Positions 17,628 through 26,136 of a stretch of 64,000 bases of DNA are shown piece after piece (the first letter of the stretch is position 1; each line of letters opens with the position of its first letter). Made by a program: the position numbers and the translations under genes. Source of the stretch: Candidatus Hinthialibacter antarcticus. GTDB taxonomy: Bacteria > Hinthialibacterota > Hinthialibacteria > Hinthialibacterales > Hinthialibacteraceae. A model generated the notes under the pieces. That model searched no databases, was not told where the DNA came from, and worked only from the letters and a program-made list of their open reading frames with translations. The stretch spans positions 1 to 64,000 of the forward strand of contig JAVCCE010000023.1 in the NCBI GenBank assembly GCA_030765645.1, given 5' to 3'.

Positions 17628-18845
17628 ATGAAACAATTTGTACAAGGTCTCTATGTCTTCATTGCGTTGTCTATCGTTGCGCCCGTTCATTCATTTGAAA
17701 TCGAAGTTTTCGCCGGATCCAACGCCCGCGATTTGTGTCCGGTCGTCGCCGAAGCGCCAGCGATGGACGCAGGGCTGATCTGGCTTCAAGCCGAGGGGTC
17801 AGACGAAGCGGTTGCCTGTCAGGTTGTGCAACAAGCGGGCAAGTCGCTGCTTCATTTTATTGTGAATGATTTAAAGCCGTTTGAAAAACGCGTCTATCAC
17901 AAAGCCGATGGCAAAGGCAAAACGGCTGACGCGGTTTCGATAGAAGAAAACGGCGCGACCCTTAAAATCAACATTGACGGTAAGCCGTTTACGGAATACC
18001 GGACTGAGACCTCAAAGAAACAACCGCTGCAAATTTTTTATCCGTTGTTCGGGCCGCAAGGCGTCCGTATGACCCGCGGCTTTCCGATGGAGAAATTTGA
18101 CGGCGAATCGGAAGACCACCCTCATCATCAATCGTTATGGGTATCTCACGGCGACGTGAACGGCGTCAATTTCTGGCATCTCGGCGATAACCAGGGCTAC
18201 CAGCGCCATCAAAAATTCGCGTCCGTTGCCGACGGCCCCGTTTGTGGACGCATCGAACAGGCGATCACTTGGGAAAATGAGGACGGCAAGAAATTATTAA
18301 ATGAAACGCGCACCATCACCATTTGGGGAACCGGTGACGACGCCCGCATGATGGACTTCGATATTGTGTTGACTCCAGCCGACGGCGACGTGACCTTTGG
18401 CGACACCAAAGAGGGCGGGCTGCTTTCGCTGCGCACCGCCTATACCATGCGCGAAGTCTTGCCTGACAAGAAAAAAGGGACGGGCCTCATCACCAACGCG
18501 GAAGATGCGACGACCGCCAAAAATACTTGGGGCAAACCTTCACCCTGGTGCGACTATAGCGGCCCGGTGGGCGGAACCACCGCAGGATTGACCATTATGG
18601 ATAATCCCGAAAACGTGTTTTACCCGACCCGCTACCACGTGCGCGACTATGGTTTGTTTACTGCAAACCCGTTTGGCCTGTCGCACTTTATCGGCAAAGA
18701 CCATGACGGGACGCGCGTGTTAAAGTCAGGCGAGACCTGGCGTCAGCAATATCGCCTATACATTCACGCGGGCGACGTCAATCAATCGAACGTCAAAGCG
18801 ATGTATGTGAATTACGCCGACGGCCCGAGGGTTGTTGTGAAATAG
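17628..18845 (+). CDS. DUF6807 (PmoA-like) exported protein
   Basis: A 405-residue protein from ATG 17628 behind GGGGAG, with a Sec signal peptide (MKQFVQGLYVFIALSIV, cut near HSFE). The body matches the DUF6807 or PmoA family: FYPLFGPQGVRMTRGFPME, then the hallmark DHPHHQSLWVSHGDVNGVNF, and GLTIMDNPENVFYPTRYHVR near the end. The name PmoA in databases is historical, and there is no evidence for methane oxidation here. Members are often encoded beside sugar dehydrogenases and isomerases in carbohydrate-degrading bacteria, as with the preceding isomerase gene. The function is unknown, and the conserved histidines suggest a metal or ligand site. Confidence 0.85.
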   Translation: MKQFVQGLYVFIALSIVAPVHSFEIEVFAGSNARDLCPVVAEAPAMDAGLIWLQAEGSDEAVACQVVQQAGKSLLHFIVNDLKPFEKRVYHKADGKGKTADAVSIEENGATLKINIDGKPFTEYRTETSKKQPLQIFYPLFGPQGVRMTRGFPMEKFDGESEDHPHHQSLWVSHGDVNGVNFWHLGDNQGYQRHQKFASVADGPVCGRIEQAITWENEDGKKLLNETRTITIWGTGDDARMMDFDIVLTPADGDVTFGDTKEGGLLSLRTAYTMREVLPDKKKGTGLITNAEDATTAKNTWGKPSPWCDYSGPVGGTTAGLTIMDNPENVFYPTRYHVRDYGLFTANPFGLSHFIGKDHDGTRVLKSGETWRQQYRLYIHAGDVNQSNVKAMYVNYADGPRVVVK

Positions 18846-18869
18846 GAAGAAACGCAATTGGTTCATTTT

Positions 18870-18906
18870 GTAGGGGCACAGCGCGTCACGGCGAATGTGC
18901 CCCTAC
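18870..18906. repeat. Inverted repeat after the DUF6807 gene
   Basis: GTAGGGGCAC and GTGCCCCTAC, ten perfect base pairs, enclose a 17-base loop. It lies 25 bases beyond the stop. The GGGGCAC/GTGCCCC type is a common intergenic palindrome, and a small relative occurs at 11844. It may act as a transcript end, though no T-run follows. Confidence 0.55.
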
Positions 18907-19060
18907 TTGTGTTAAGCGCCCGGCTTTGTTGTTACGATGGGTTAAGAACTCGCCGTACGATTTGTTAATCCTCAACATCACAACGCCTATCTTATTTTTT
19001 TCGCTGGAGAGATACACTGAGAGGTTGTCTCCTGCGTTATTATTTGTGTGGAGAAATTTT

Positions 19061-19170
19061 TGTAGTGGTAGCCAGAATTCTGTGCGGATTGAGTTTTCAT
19101 CGCTGTATCTATCGCTGAGCCCTACGGGCGCGCTTTTCGTTCATACTTTTGACAAACGCTCTAGAACAGA
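19061..19170 (+). repeat. Repeat family B, copy 1 (upstream of GT2 gene)
   Basis: A stretch of about 110 bp that recurs at 31234-31380 in reverse orientation. Shared blocks include CTGTGCGGATTRAGTTTTC, CTGTATCTATCGCTG, GGGCGCGCTTT and TGACAAACSCTCTAG. It ends about 20 bases before the GTG start of the GT2 gene at 19189. The other full copy also ends directly before a GT2 gene, in the same relative orientation. A short open frame across it (18926-19192) is not considered real. Confidence 0.75.
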
Positions 19171-19188
19171 TTTGAAATTGGTGAGAAT

Positions 19189-20100
19189 GTGATTGACGTA
19201 ATCATTGTGAACTATAACGCATCGTCGTATCTGCAATCACTTCTCGATGCGCTGCTCAGCAAAGACGCGCTGGTCAAAAGCCGCCGCTTGCAGATCAGCG
19301 TCACGGTGGTCGATAACGCCTCCAGCGACGGCTCCGCCTCGATGGTGGAGACGCGTTTTCCGCAGGCGAAATTGATTCAACGCGAGGCGAACGACGGCTA
19401 CGCTGCTGCGGTCAATGAAGGCGTCGCGGCGACCGACAACCGTGTCATCTTGTTGTTGAACAGCGACGTGTTTGTCACCATCGACCAGGTCGCCGCCTTG
19501 CAGCGTATCTGGGAACGGCTCGATTTTCCCGGCGTGCTGGCGCCGCTTCATCTCGAAGAAGACGACTTCCCTCAACAGACCTGGGGCGGTTTTCCAACAC
19601 CGCAAGCGGAACTTAAACGCAAACGCCTCGAACAAGGCCTCAATCAGCGCGAACCCTGGGCGCGGCGCGAGGCGATGAACGAGGCCTCCCGCACACGCGA
19701 GGTCGATTGGGTTTCTGGCTCGTGCATGTTGTTTCCCCGCCTGACGCTGGAAGAAGCCGGGCCGTGGGACCAGAACTTTTTTCTCTATTTTGAAGACATC
19801 GACTGGTGTTTGCGCGTGAAAGAAAAAGGGCTTTCGGTTTTCCATACGCCCGAAGTGAGGGTTGTGCATGCGCACGGCGCCAGTATGGAACAAGACCCGG
19901 AATCAAGCGAAATCGAATATCGTCTCAGCCAGTGTTACTTTACGTTGAAACATTTTGGCGGTTGGGCATTATGGAAGTTGCGCTTCTATCTGACCTTGAA
20001 ACAACTGGGGCGCTTTTTGCTCGGCGGGCGTTCGGGGTTCTCCCGCGGGACGTCGTGGGAAATTCTACGCAACCTCTGGCGAAACCCCATGAACCAATAA
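19189..20100 (+). CDS. Family 2 glycosyltransferase (rhamnosyltransferase-like)
   Basis: A 303-residue cytoplasmic protein starting at GTG 19189. The GT-A fold is clear: IDVIIVNYNASSYL, the VVDNASSDGSA nucleotide-binding segment, VILLLNSDVFVT (metal-binding Asp), VDWVSGSCMLFPR and the acceptor-side FFLYFEDIDWCLRVKEKG. This last motif is typical of WbbL-type rhamnosyl or other deoxysugar transferases of polysaccharide synthesis. It is followed after 13 bases by a GT4 gene, and the two probably act on the same glycan. Immediately upstream lies a family B repeat. Confidence 0.9.
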   Translation: MIDVIIVNYNASSYLQSLLDALLSKDALVKSRRLQISVTVVDNASSDGSASMVETRFPQAKLIQREANDGYAAAVNEGVAATDNRVILLLNSDVFVTIDQVAALQRIWERLDFPGVLAPLHLEEDDFPQQTWGGFPTPQAELKRKRLEQGLNQREPWARREAMNEASRTREVDWVSGSCMLFPRLTLEEAGPWDQNFFLYFEDIDWCLRVKEKGLSVFHTPEVRVVHAHGASMEQDPESSEIEYRLSQCYFTLKHFGGWALWKLRFYLTLKQLGRFLLGGRSGFSRGTSWEILRNLWRNPMNQ

Positions 20101-20113
20101 CGGAGACGGAACC

Positions 20114-21244
20114 ATGGCAGAGCCGCCGCGCGTTTTGCAGGTTGTTGCTTCGTTGCACGGGGGGGCGGCGCGGCATGTGTTGCATCTCTCCAAGGGATTA
20201 ATCGCAACGGGTTGGAAGGTCACTGTCGCGTCTCCCTGCGATGACAACGCGTTTCTTCAAACACTGACGCAAGCAGGCTGCGAGGTAAACCATTGGGGCG
20301 GATTTCAACGTCTGCCGATTGTTGCCTATCAACGTCTACGAAGTTGGCTGCAATCGGGCGAATTTGACCTCGTCCATGTTCACGGCCATCGCGCTGCGAT
20401 TTTAACGCGCGCGGCGGCGATACGGCTCAAACAGCGCCCGCCGATTGTGTATACCGTCCACGGCTACCACCCGCCCTATTATCCAAAAGCGCGCTCGCGC
20501 ATCATCGTCAATTCGCTGGAGCGAATGCAGTGCGGTCTCACGGATGAATACATTTGCGTCTCGCCGAGTACGCAAGCCGACCTGGCGCGGGCCGTTCCCA
20601 AAGCGGAAGCCAAGTCGCAGGTGATCGCCAATGCGGTTCCCGTCAAAGAGACTCCACTTGCGGTGCGCCGCGAAAACCGCAACCGCATCCGTGAGGCGTT
20701 GGGCGTATCGAACGAAGCGTTTGTTTTGGGAACCGTGGCGCGGTTGCAATGGCAGAAGGGCGTTGACCGGCTGCTGCAAGCGTTTCAATGGGCCGGGCGC
20801 GAATCTGACGTGTTGCTCATCGTCGGCGACGGGCCTGACCGAAACGCGCTGCAAACCCAGGCGCGCCGGATGGGGTATGGCAAGCGCTGCTTATTTATTG
20901 GAGCGCAGAACGACGCAAGGCCCTTGTATCATGCGATGGATTTGTTCGTATTGCCGTCGTTATGGGAAGGCTTACCGTTGACGGTGCTCGAAGCCTGGGC
21001 GAATAGCGTTCCAGTGGTTGCGACGGACGTTGCCGGTTCGCGCGACTTGATTATCGACGGGGTGAATGGGCTGCTGGCGCAAAACCACCCCGATGGAATC
21101 GCCGCCGCGATCCACCGCTTCCATAAAGACAACACGCTCGACTCGACGCTGATCCGCAACGGCCTCGAAAGCCTCGAACGCGACTATTCGCTGGAAGGAA
21201 TGATCGAAAAGACGGAAGCCGCGTATCGAGAATGTTTAAAATAA
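20114..21244 (+). CDS. Family 4 glycosyltransferase
   Basis: A 376-residue GT-B enzyme. ATG 20114 follows GGAGACGGAACC. The N-terminal domain has the glycine-rich LHGGAARHVLHLSKGL loop and the DLVHVHGHRAA strand. The C-terminal donor domain has GTVARLQWQKGVDRLLQAF, LLIVGDGPDRNAL and the E-x7-E motif region (PSLWEGLPLTVLEAWA). Donor and acceptor are unknown. It pairs with the preceding GT2 gene, and tRNA-His follows downstream. Confidence 0.92.
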   Translation: MAEPPRVLQVVASLHGGAARHVLHLSKGLIATGWKVTVASPCDDNAFLQTLTQAGCEVNHWGGFQRLPIVAYQRLRSWLQSGEFDLVHVHGHRAAILTRAAAIRLKQRPPIVYTVHGYHPPYYPKARSRIIVNSLERMQCGLTDEYICVSPSTQADLARAVPKAEAKSQVIANAVPVKETPLAVRRENRNRIREALGVSNEAFVLGTVARLQWQKGVDRLLQAFQWAGRESDVLLIVGDGPDRNALQTQARRMGYGKRCLFIGAQNDARPLYHAMDLFVLPSLWEGLPLTVLEAWANSVPVVATDVAGSRDLIIDGVNGLLAQNHPDGIAAAIHRFHKDNTLDSTLIRNGLESLERDYSLEGMIEKTEAAYRECLK

Positions 21245-21326
21245 TGCTGTTCAGCCCGTCTTGTTGATTTGGGGGATTGAAGTTAGGATACTTATTCGTC
21301 ACAGCAGCACGAAAAATGAAATTTAT

Positions 21327-21402
21327 GGTGGCTGTAGCTCAGGGGCAGAGCATCGGATTGTGGCTCCGAATGTCGTGGGTTCAAATCCCATCAGCCACCC
21401 CA
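21327..21402 (+). tRNA. trnH: tRNA-His (anticodon GTG)
   Basis: A full cloverleaf. The acceptor stem is GTGGCTG/CAGCCAC, with the extra G at position -1 (21327) facing discriminator C73, the identity signal of histidine tRNA. The D arm contains AGCTCAGGGGCAGAGC, the anticodon loop reads TTGTGGC on a TCGGA/TCCGA stem, and the T arm contains GGGTTCAAATCCC. CCA is encoded at 21400-21402. A family A element is inserted 28 bases downstream. Confidence 0.97.
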
Positions 21403-21430
21403 TTTTCCCCTACCAATACCTTCTAATTTA

Positions 21431-21654
21431 GGTTCTTCCGAAAACTGGGTACTTTTTTATAAACTGATTCGCTGCACGCGGCATGGGTACAACTCTGCTC
21501 GCTTCAGTGCGGGCTATCAGGCCCGTTTGCACAGGCGCTTCCAGAGTTGCACCCATGCCTCATTTGGTTTGTCCGTTTTTGACAAGCCGGAATACGTTTT
21601 CCTAAACAAAATCATTGCATTCATCAATGTAGGTACTCACTTACCGGATGAACC
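21431..21654 (+). mobile_element. Family A MITE-like element, copy 3, with 8-bp target duplication
   Basis: A 224-bp element. The ends GGTTCTTCCGAAAACTGGGT (left) and the reverse complement of the right end (GGTTCATCCGGTAAGTGAGT) match at 17 of the first 22 positions, forming terminal inverted repeats. The palindromic core lies at 21480-21559. The element is flanked by perfect direct repeats CTAATTTA at 21423-21430 and 21655-21662, as left by transposition. It contains no gene, so it must be moved by a transposase encoded elsewhere. Copy 5 at 42990 shares both ends and the interior. Confidence 0.85.
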
Positions 21655-21787
21655 CTAATTTAATTTCTCAAATCAAAATGCTTCGGGGTTAGGTTGCGCT
21701 TGTCTCTGTCGCGGCTTATTGCCGCTGGCTCCGAAAGCCGCTCCACCCAATCCCCTGCGACATTTCTTATCTGCATTGGTGAAACGA

Positions 21788-23533
21788 TTACGTCCGCATT
21801 GATTCCGCGATCAGCCAGACGCACTGATAGGGTTGCAGCGTGATTTCGTTGGTTTGCATGGATTGCCCGCTGATGAGGTCGAACGCCTCTTTGCGGCTGT
21901 GCAGCGTCGGCAGTTTGTATTGCGCATCTAGCGTGACGGTTTTGTTGGTCACGTTATGCAGCGCCGCGACCGCGCTGGCTTCACTGGCGGAGACGCGCTC
22001 CAAGATAAACACGTCATCGCTGAGCGAGTGGACGGTCTGATCGCTGTCGGGGTGAAATGCGCAATGCTGTTTGCGAATATTGAGACGGCGGATGTATTCG
22101 TCAAACACCTGCGCCGTCGGGGTTTCTTTGTCGCGCAGCAGGGTCTCGAGTTCGTCTTCTTTCCATTTGCGGCGGTTGATGGTGCGGGCGCGGCAGGTCT
22201 CAGCGACGCCGTCCTGCCAGTTGGGCGTCGCGGTCAGGCTATGGAAATAAATCGCCGGAACGCCCTTGAAACTCAGCGGGATGGTCTGCGAACACAAAAA
22301 GCGCTGAATGTGTTCTGCGCCGGGCGCTTTCATCGGCTCCGACAACGCATCGAAGTAGGTGATGTTGAGTTCGTACGGGCTCATGGAGCCGTCTGGATTG
22401 CTCTTGCTTGACACGCGTCCGCCGCGCGCTTTGACGGCTTCGACCAGCGCGTGGACTTCTTCGTCAGGAACCAGGCCTTCCAACGGACGTACGCCGACGC
22501 CGTCATGCGAGGCGGTGAAATTGAGAAACGTACAGCCGATGGGCGGCGCCTCGAGTTGCATGGCCCATTGGGTTAAATAGCACGCATTGCCGTTCAGCAG
22601 GGCGTGTAAAACCAGCGGCGGCATACTGAATTGATAGACAATATGGGCTTCGTCGCCGTCGCCGAAATAACTGACGTTTTCCTTATGCGGCACGTTGGTT
22701 TCGGTCAGCAACACCACCTCAGGCGCAACCAGGTCCAACACATCGCGGATAATCTTGACCACTTCATGAGTTTCACGCAGGTGGATGCACGGCCCGCCCA
22801 GTTTCTTCCATAAAAAAGCAATCGCATCCAGCCGGATGATTTTTGCGCCCATCGAAATGTAGTAAAACAAAATGTCGAGATATTCAAACAACACGTCAGG
22901 GTTTTCAAAGTTGACGTCAATCTGATCGTCGCTGAAGGTGGTCCATACATAGCGCTCGCCAGAACGGGTATGAACAGGCGTGAGCAATGGGCTGGTGCGC
23001 GGCCTGACCACGGTGCGTACGTCGGTGTCCGGCGGCAGTTCGATGAAGTAGTTGCAGGCGGGCGCGACGTTGATGGTGAAATCTTTGAACCATGAGCTCT
23101 GGCGCGAGACGTGATTGATGACCAGGTCCGCCATAAAGCGGTAGTCGGTGCTGAGTCCGCGAATGTCAGTCCAGGTTCCCAATTCAGGATCAACCGTACG
23201 ATAGTCGATGACTGAGAAACCGTCGTCAGACGAATAGGGCGTGAAAGGCAAGACATGCACCGACTGAATGGCGTCGCGCACATGGCGTAGCAGAAAATGC
23301 CGCAAGGTGTAGAGCGGCGTGTCGTGCTTGGAGCGCACCATGTCGCCGTAGGTAATCAGTAGGCTGGAAGTTTCATCCCAAAGAGATTGTGAACGATTTG
23401 GATTCAAGCCGACGCCGTAGCGCCCGACCATCATATTCAACCGGGCGAGGCAGCGCGCCGACAGGTCGCCGTAGAGACTTTCAAAGCGTTGTTCGAGTTC
23501 GCTGAGCCGGTCGCGTGCGATGCTTTTAAGCAT
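21788..23533 (-). CDS. GH13 sucrose-phosphorylase-like enzyme, probable glucosylglycerate phosphorylase
   Basis: A 581-residue cytosolic protein of the GH13_18 type, starting at ATG 23533 (MLKSIARDRLSELEQRFESL). It keeps HVLPFTPYSSDDGFSV, DLVINHVSRQSSWF, the nucleophile Asp in IIRLDAIAFLWKKLG, the acid/base Glu in VLLTETNVPHKENVSYFG and TASHDGVGVRP. Enzymes of this subfamily cleave an alpha-glucoside with phosphate to give glucose-1-phosphate. Sucrose, glucosylglycerol and glucosylglycerate are known substrates. Glucosyl-3-phosphoglycerate synthase is encoded in the same locus, so glucosylglycerate is the most likely substrate (inference). It is downstream of, and two bases from, a GT4 gene on the same strand, so they form an operon. 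Confidence 0.85.
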   Translation of the reverse strand: MLKSIARDRLSELEQRFESLYGDLSARCLARLNMMVGRYGVGLNPNRSQSLWDETSSLLITYGDMVRSKHDTPLYTLRHFLLRHVRDAIQSVHVLPFTPYSSDDGFSVIDYRTVDPELGTWTDIRGLSTDYRFMADLVINHVSRQSSWFKDFTINVAPACNYFIELPPDTDVRTVVRPRTSPLLTPVHTRSGERYVWTTFSDDQIDVNFENPDVLFEYLDILFYYISMGAKIIRLDAIAFLWKKLGGPCIHLRETHEVVKIIRDVLDLVAPEVVLLTETNVPHKENVSYFGDGDEAHIVYQFSMPPLVLHALLNGNACYLTQWAMQLEAPPIGCTFLNFTASHDGVGVRPLEGLVPDEEVHALVEAVKARGGRVSSKSNPDGSMSPYELNITYFDALSEPMKAPGAEHIQRFLCSQTIPLSFKGVPAIYFHSLTATPNWQDGVAETCRARTINRRKWKEDELETLLRDKETPTAQVFDEYIRRLNIRKQHCAFHPDSDQTVHSLSDDVFILERVSASEASAVAALHNVTNKTVTLDAQYKLPTLHSRKEAFDLISGQSMQTNEITLQPYQCVWLIAESMRT

Positions 23534-23535
23534 GA

Positions 23536-24798
23536 TTAGACTCCCCGCAGGTTGGCGACGAGCGAGTTGAGTTTTCGCTGCAAGACTTCGTAACTGTAAA
23601 AACGCCGCGCGAGTTTGTAATTATGGTTAATGACGTGGTTGCGGTGGTTTTCGTCTTCAATCAACCGCCGCACTTCATCGACGAAGCGCCGGGTGATGTA
23701 GCCGTCGATGGCGGGAACCAAAAAGCCTTTCGGTTCGATGTCGCGCGCGTAGATCGAATAACGGTTGACGATGATGGGCTTCTTGAAATAAAAGCCTTCG
23801 AGCAGCGCGTTGCCGAAGCCTTCGTAAAGGCTGAGATAGGTTACGAGGTCGGCGTGGGGGTAGAGGTCCCACAGCGTGTATATTTTTTTGCCCTGGCTAT
23901 CGAGCTGACGGTATTCGCCGATGCGGGTGGCGATGAAGCGCAGGTCGACGCCTTCTTCAGCGGCGTATTCAGCCAGCATGTTGCGGTATTCAAAGCCTTC
24001 GTCGCCCGCCTCGTGTGAAACGACTAATTTATATTTGGGGTCTTCCAACATCGCCACCATGTGGATGGCGTGTTCGATGCCTTTGCGCGGCACGATGCGG
24101 GTTGGCTGCAAGATCATTACGTCGTCGGGCGTCAGGCCGATCTCCGCGCGGATGTCAGAGGTGTATTCGTCTGGCAGCATGGGCGGCGGCGAATCGAAAT
24201 CAAACACATTCGGCACCAACATCGCGGGTACGCCTTTGCGCCACGAGAGTTCTTCCTGGGCGGACTGATTGATAACCACGTGCTGAACGCTATGGCTGCG
24301 CGGTGGAAACGCCATGTCGAGATAATCCTGCACCGCGCTGACTAAAAAGCGGCTGCGCTCCCAATAGAAATCATGATGATGCCCAATGGAAGGCATTTGC
24401 GTTTCCGACAAAAATTCCGTAACGGCGATGCCCAAGGGGACGTGCATCGGAATGCTGAGCACGTTTTCTAAGACCAGAATGGTGATGTCATACGACCCGA
24501 CAAATTCGTAGATGGTTTCTTTGAGATAGTCTGCGAGATCGCGAATGCGCTTGGTGATGATGGAGGAGCGGGTGCCGTAGCCCCAGATTTGTTTGTTGAT
24601 CCATTCATTCTCAGGGAAACCGAAATGCGCTTCGGGGACGCAAAAACTGATCTCCGCCGGCTTGTCGATGCGTCCGGCGTACCAGAAGGTTTTGTGGTTT
24701 AGCTTGGCCTCAAACACATGCGACCATTTATTGGTCTCAAGCGAGACGCCGTCAGTACCAGCGAAGCGGGTGGATAAAAATCCGATGCGCTCTTTCAT
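23536..24798 (-). CDS. Family 4 glycosyltransferase, probable mannosylglucosylglycerate synthase type
   Basis: A 420-residue GT-B protein starting at ATG 24798. The N-terminus (IGFLSTRFAGTDGVSLETNK) is the typical opening of the GT4 subgroup found in glucosylglycerate/mannosylglucosylglycerate loci. Other parts: VPLGIAVTEFLSE, HHHDFYWERSRF, the donor-binding ILQPTRIVPRKGIEHAI and the final YEGFGNALLEGFYFKKPIIV with the E-x7-E motif. It is probably the enzyme that adds mannose to glucosylglycerate or its phosphorylated form (inference from context). It is divergent from the M20-like gene across 135 bases, which should hold two promoters. Confidence 0.8.
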   Translation of the reverse strand: MKERIGFLSTRFAGTDGVSLETNKWSHVFEAKLNHKTFWYAGRIDKPAEISFCVPEAHFGFPENEWINKQIWGYGTRSSIITKRIRDLADYLKETIYEFVGSYDITILVLENVLSIPMHVPLGIAVTEFLSETQMPSIGHHHDFYWERSRFLVSAVQDYLDMAFPPRSHSVQHVVINQSAQEELSWRKGVPAMLVPNVFDFDSPPPMLPDEYTSDIRAEIGLTPDDVMILQPTRIVPRKGIEHAIHMVAMLEDPKYKLVVSHEAGDEGFEYRNMLAEYAAEEGVDLRFIATRIGEYRQLDSQGKKIYTLWDLYPHADLVTYLSLYEGFGNALLEGFYFKKPIIVNRYSIYARDIEPKGFLVPAIDGYITRRFVDEVRRLIEDENHRNHVINHNYKLARRFYSYEVLQRKLNSLVANLRGV

Positions 24799-24933
24799 AG
24801 GGTGTGTTTGAACTCCCAGACGGCCCAGCCGCTCATAGCGAATTATTTTCGACCAATTGATGAAGAGCGGTGCGCGTATTGCATTGAATGACGTATGAAG
24901 CGATTATAAGCATAAAACCACAATTTGGGTGAG

Positions 24934-26136
24934 ATGGAAGCAGAAAAAGTGAAAAAACTATCGAACGGTTTACCGACGATGGAGGAAATTCTCCAACAGT
25001 TGCCCGATATGCAAAACGGTCTCGAAGAAATGCGCGAAGTCGTTTTGGCGAACCTGGTCATGCTGGGCGAGATTCCATCGCCGACGTTTCAAGAAGCAGA
25101 CCGGGTTCAATTTTTGGTAAACCGTTTTAGCGAATGCGGCCTGGCGAGCATCTCCACCGACGAAGCGGGCAACGGTTTGGCGGTCCACCCCGGGACCAAG
25201 GGCGACCGGAATATTTTATTGGTCGCGCATACCGACACCGTATTTCCGCGCACGGTCGATCATTCGATGAGCGTCGAAAAAGAATGCGTCACCGGGCCGG
25301 GCGTCGCCGACAACAGTTTGGGCGTTGCGGTATTGGCTTCGCTGCCGACGATTTTAGAGCATTTGAATATCAATCTGAGTTCTAACCTGATTTTGATGGG
25401 CGCCACCCGCAGCCTGGGGCGCGGCAATTTAAGCGGCCTGCGTTTTTTTCTCAGCAACTCTGAGATGCCGGTGCATTGCGGGGTTTGCGTGGAAGGGATG
25501 GAACTGGGGCGGCTGAGCTTTAACTCCATCGGTATGATTCGCGGCGAGATCCAATGTGAAGTGCCCGAAAATTACGACTGGACCGGCATCGCCGCCTCGG
25601 GCGCCATTAGCGTCATCAACGAAACCATCAATCAAATCTGCGCGATCCCGCTGCCCAAGAAGCCGTACAGCACCATTATTCTCGGCTCGGTCGAAGGCGG
25701 CAATTCATTCAACACCATCGCCACCGAAGCGCGGCTGCGCTTTGAGGCCCGCAGCGACTCGGTCGAAATCGTCGCCCAAATTGATGAACTACTCAACGAC
25801 ATCGTGGCGGAAATGAAATACCGCTCCAAGGCGAAAGTCACGCTGGAGACGCTGGCGCTGCGCCAGCCGGGCGGCATCGGTTTTCGCCACCCGCTGGTGA
25901 GGAACGTGCGCAATATCATGCAAGCGCTCGACATTCAGCCGCACGTCTCGCCCAGTCTGTCAGAACTTTCGGCCTTTATCGACCATAAAATTCCCGCCGT
26001 GACCATCGGCATTACCCACGGCGAGCGGCACAACCAGGAAGATGAATCCATCCAGATCGAGCCGATCTACAAAGGCCTCGCGCAATTGATCGGGTCGCTG
26101 ATGGCGATTGACGGAGGGTATTGTGACAAAGATTAA
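24934..26136 (+). CDS. M20-family metallopeptidase-like protein lacking the catalytic Glu pair
   Basis: A 400-residue protein with the M20 two-domain fold. Seen: LLVAHTDTVFP (metal-binding His and catalytic Asp), GPGVADNSLGVAVL (bridging Asp), a VEGMELGRL segment and the C-terminal HGERHNQEDESIQI. Active M20 enzymes have a Glu-Glu pair in the next strand (GxxxEEGLGDLxG). Here the equivalent is MGATRSLGRGNLSG with neither Glu. A hydrolase that lacks its general base should be inactive or altered. ATG 24934 is only weakly supported; GTG 24949 behind GGAAG is an equally good start. It overlaps the glucosyl-3-phosphoglycerate synthase gene by 14 bases, so it belongs to that operon. Confidence 0.85.
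   Translation: MEAEKVKKLSNGLPTMEEILQQLPDMQNGLEEMREVVLANLVMLGEIPSPTFQEADRVQFLVNRFSECGLASISTDEAGNGLAVHPGTKGDRNILLVAHTDTVFPRTVDHSMSVEKECVTGPGVADNSLGVAVLASLPTILEHLNINLSSNLILMGATRSLGRGNLSGLRFFLSNSEMPVHCGVCVEGMELGRLSFNSIGMIRGEIQCEVPENYDWTGIAASGAISVINETINQICAIPLPKKPYSTIILGSVEGGNSFNTIATEARLRFEARSDSVEIVAQIDELLNDIVAEMKYRSKAKVTLETLALRQPGGIGFRHPLVRNVRNIMQALDIQPHVSPSLSELSAFIDHKIPAVTIGITHGERHNQEDESIQIEPIYKGLAQLIGSLMAIDGGYCDKD

Noticed and set aside
17628-18845. Methane monooxygenase subunit (PmoA) reading of the DUF6807 gene
   Set aside because: The protein is soluble and exported, with no membrane segments or copper-site pattern of particulate methane monooxygenase. The PmoA name is a database relic.
18926-19192. 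88-codon plus-strand frame before the GT2 gene
   Set aside because: It lies inside repeat family B and nearby repeats. Composition is not protein-like, and copy 2 of the repeat is not open in the same frame.
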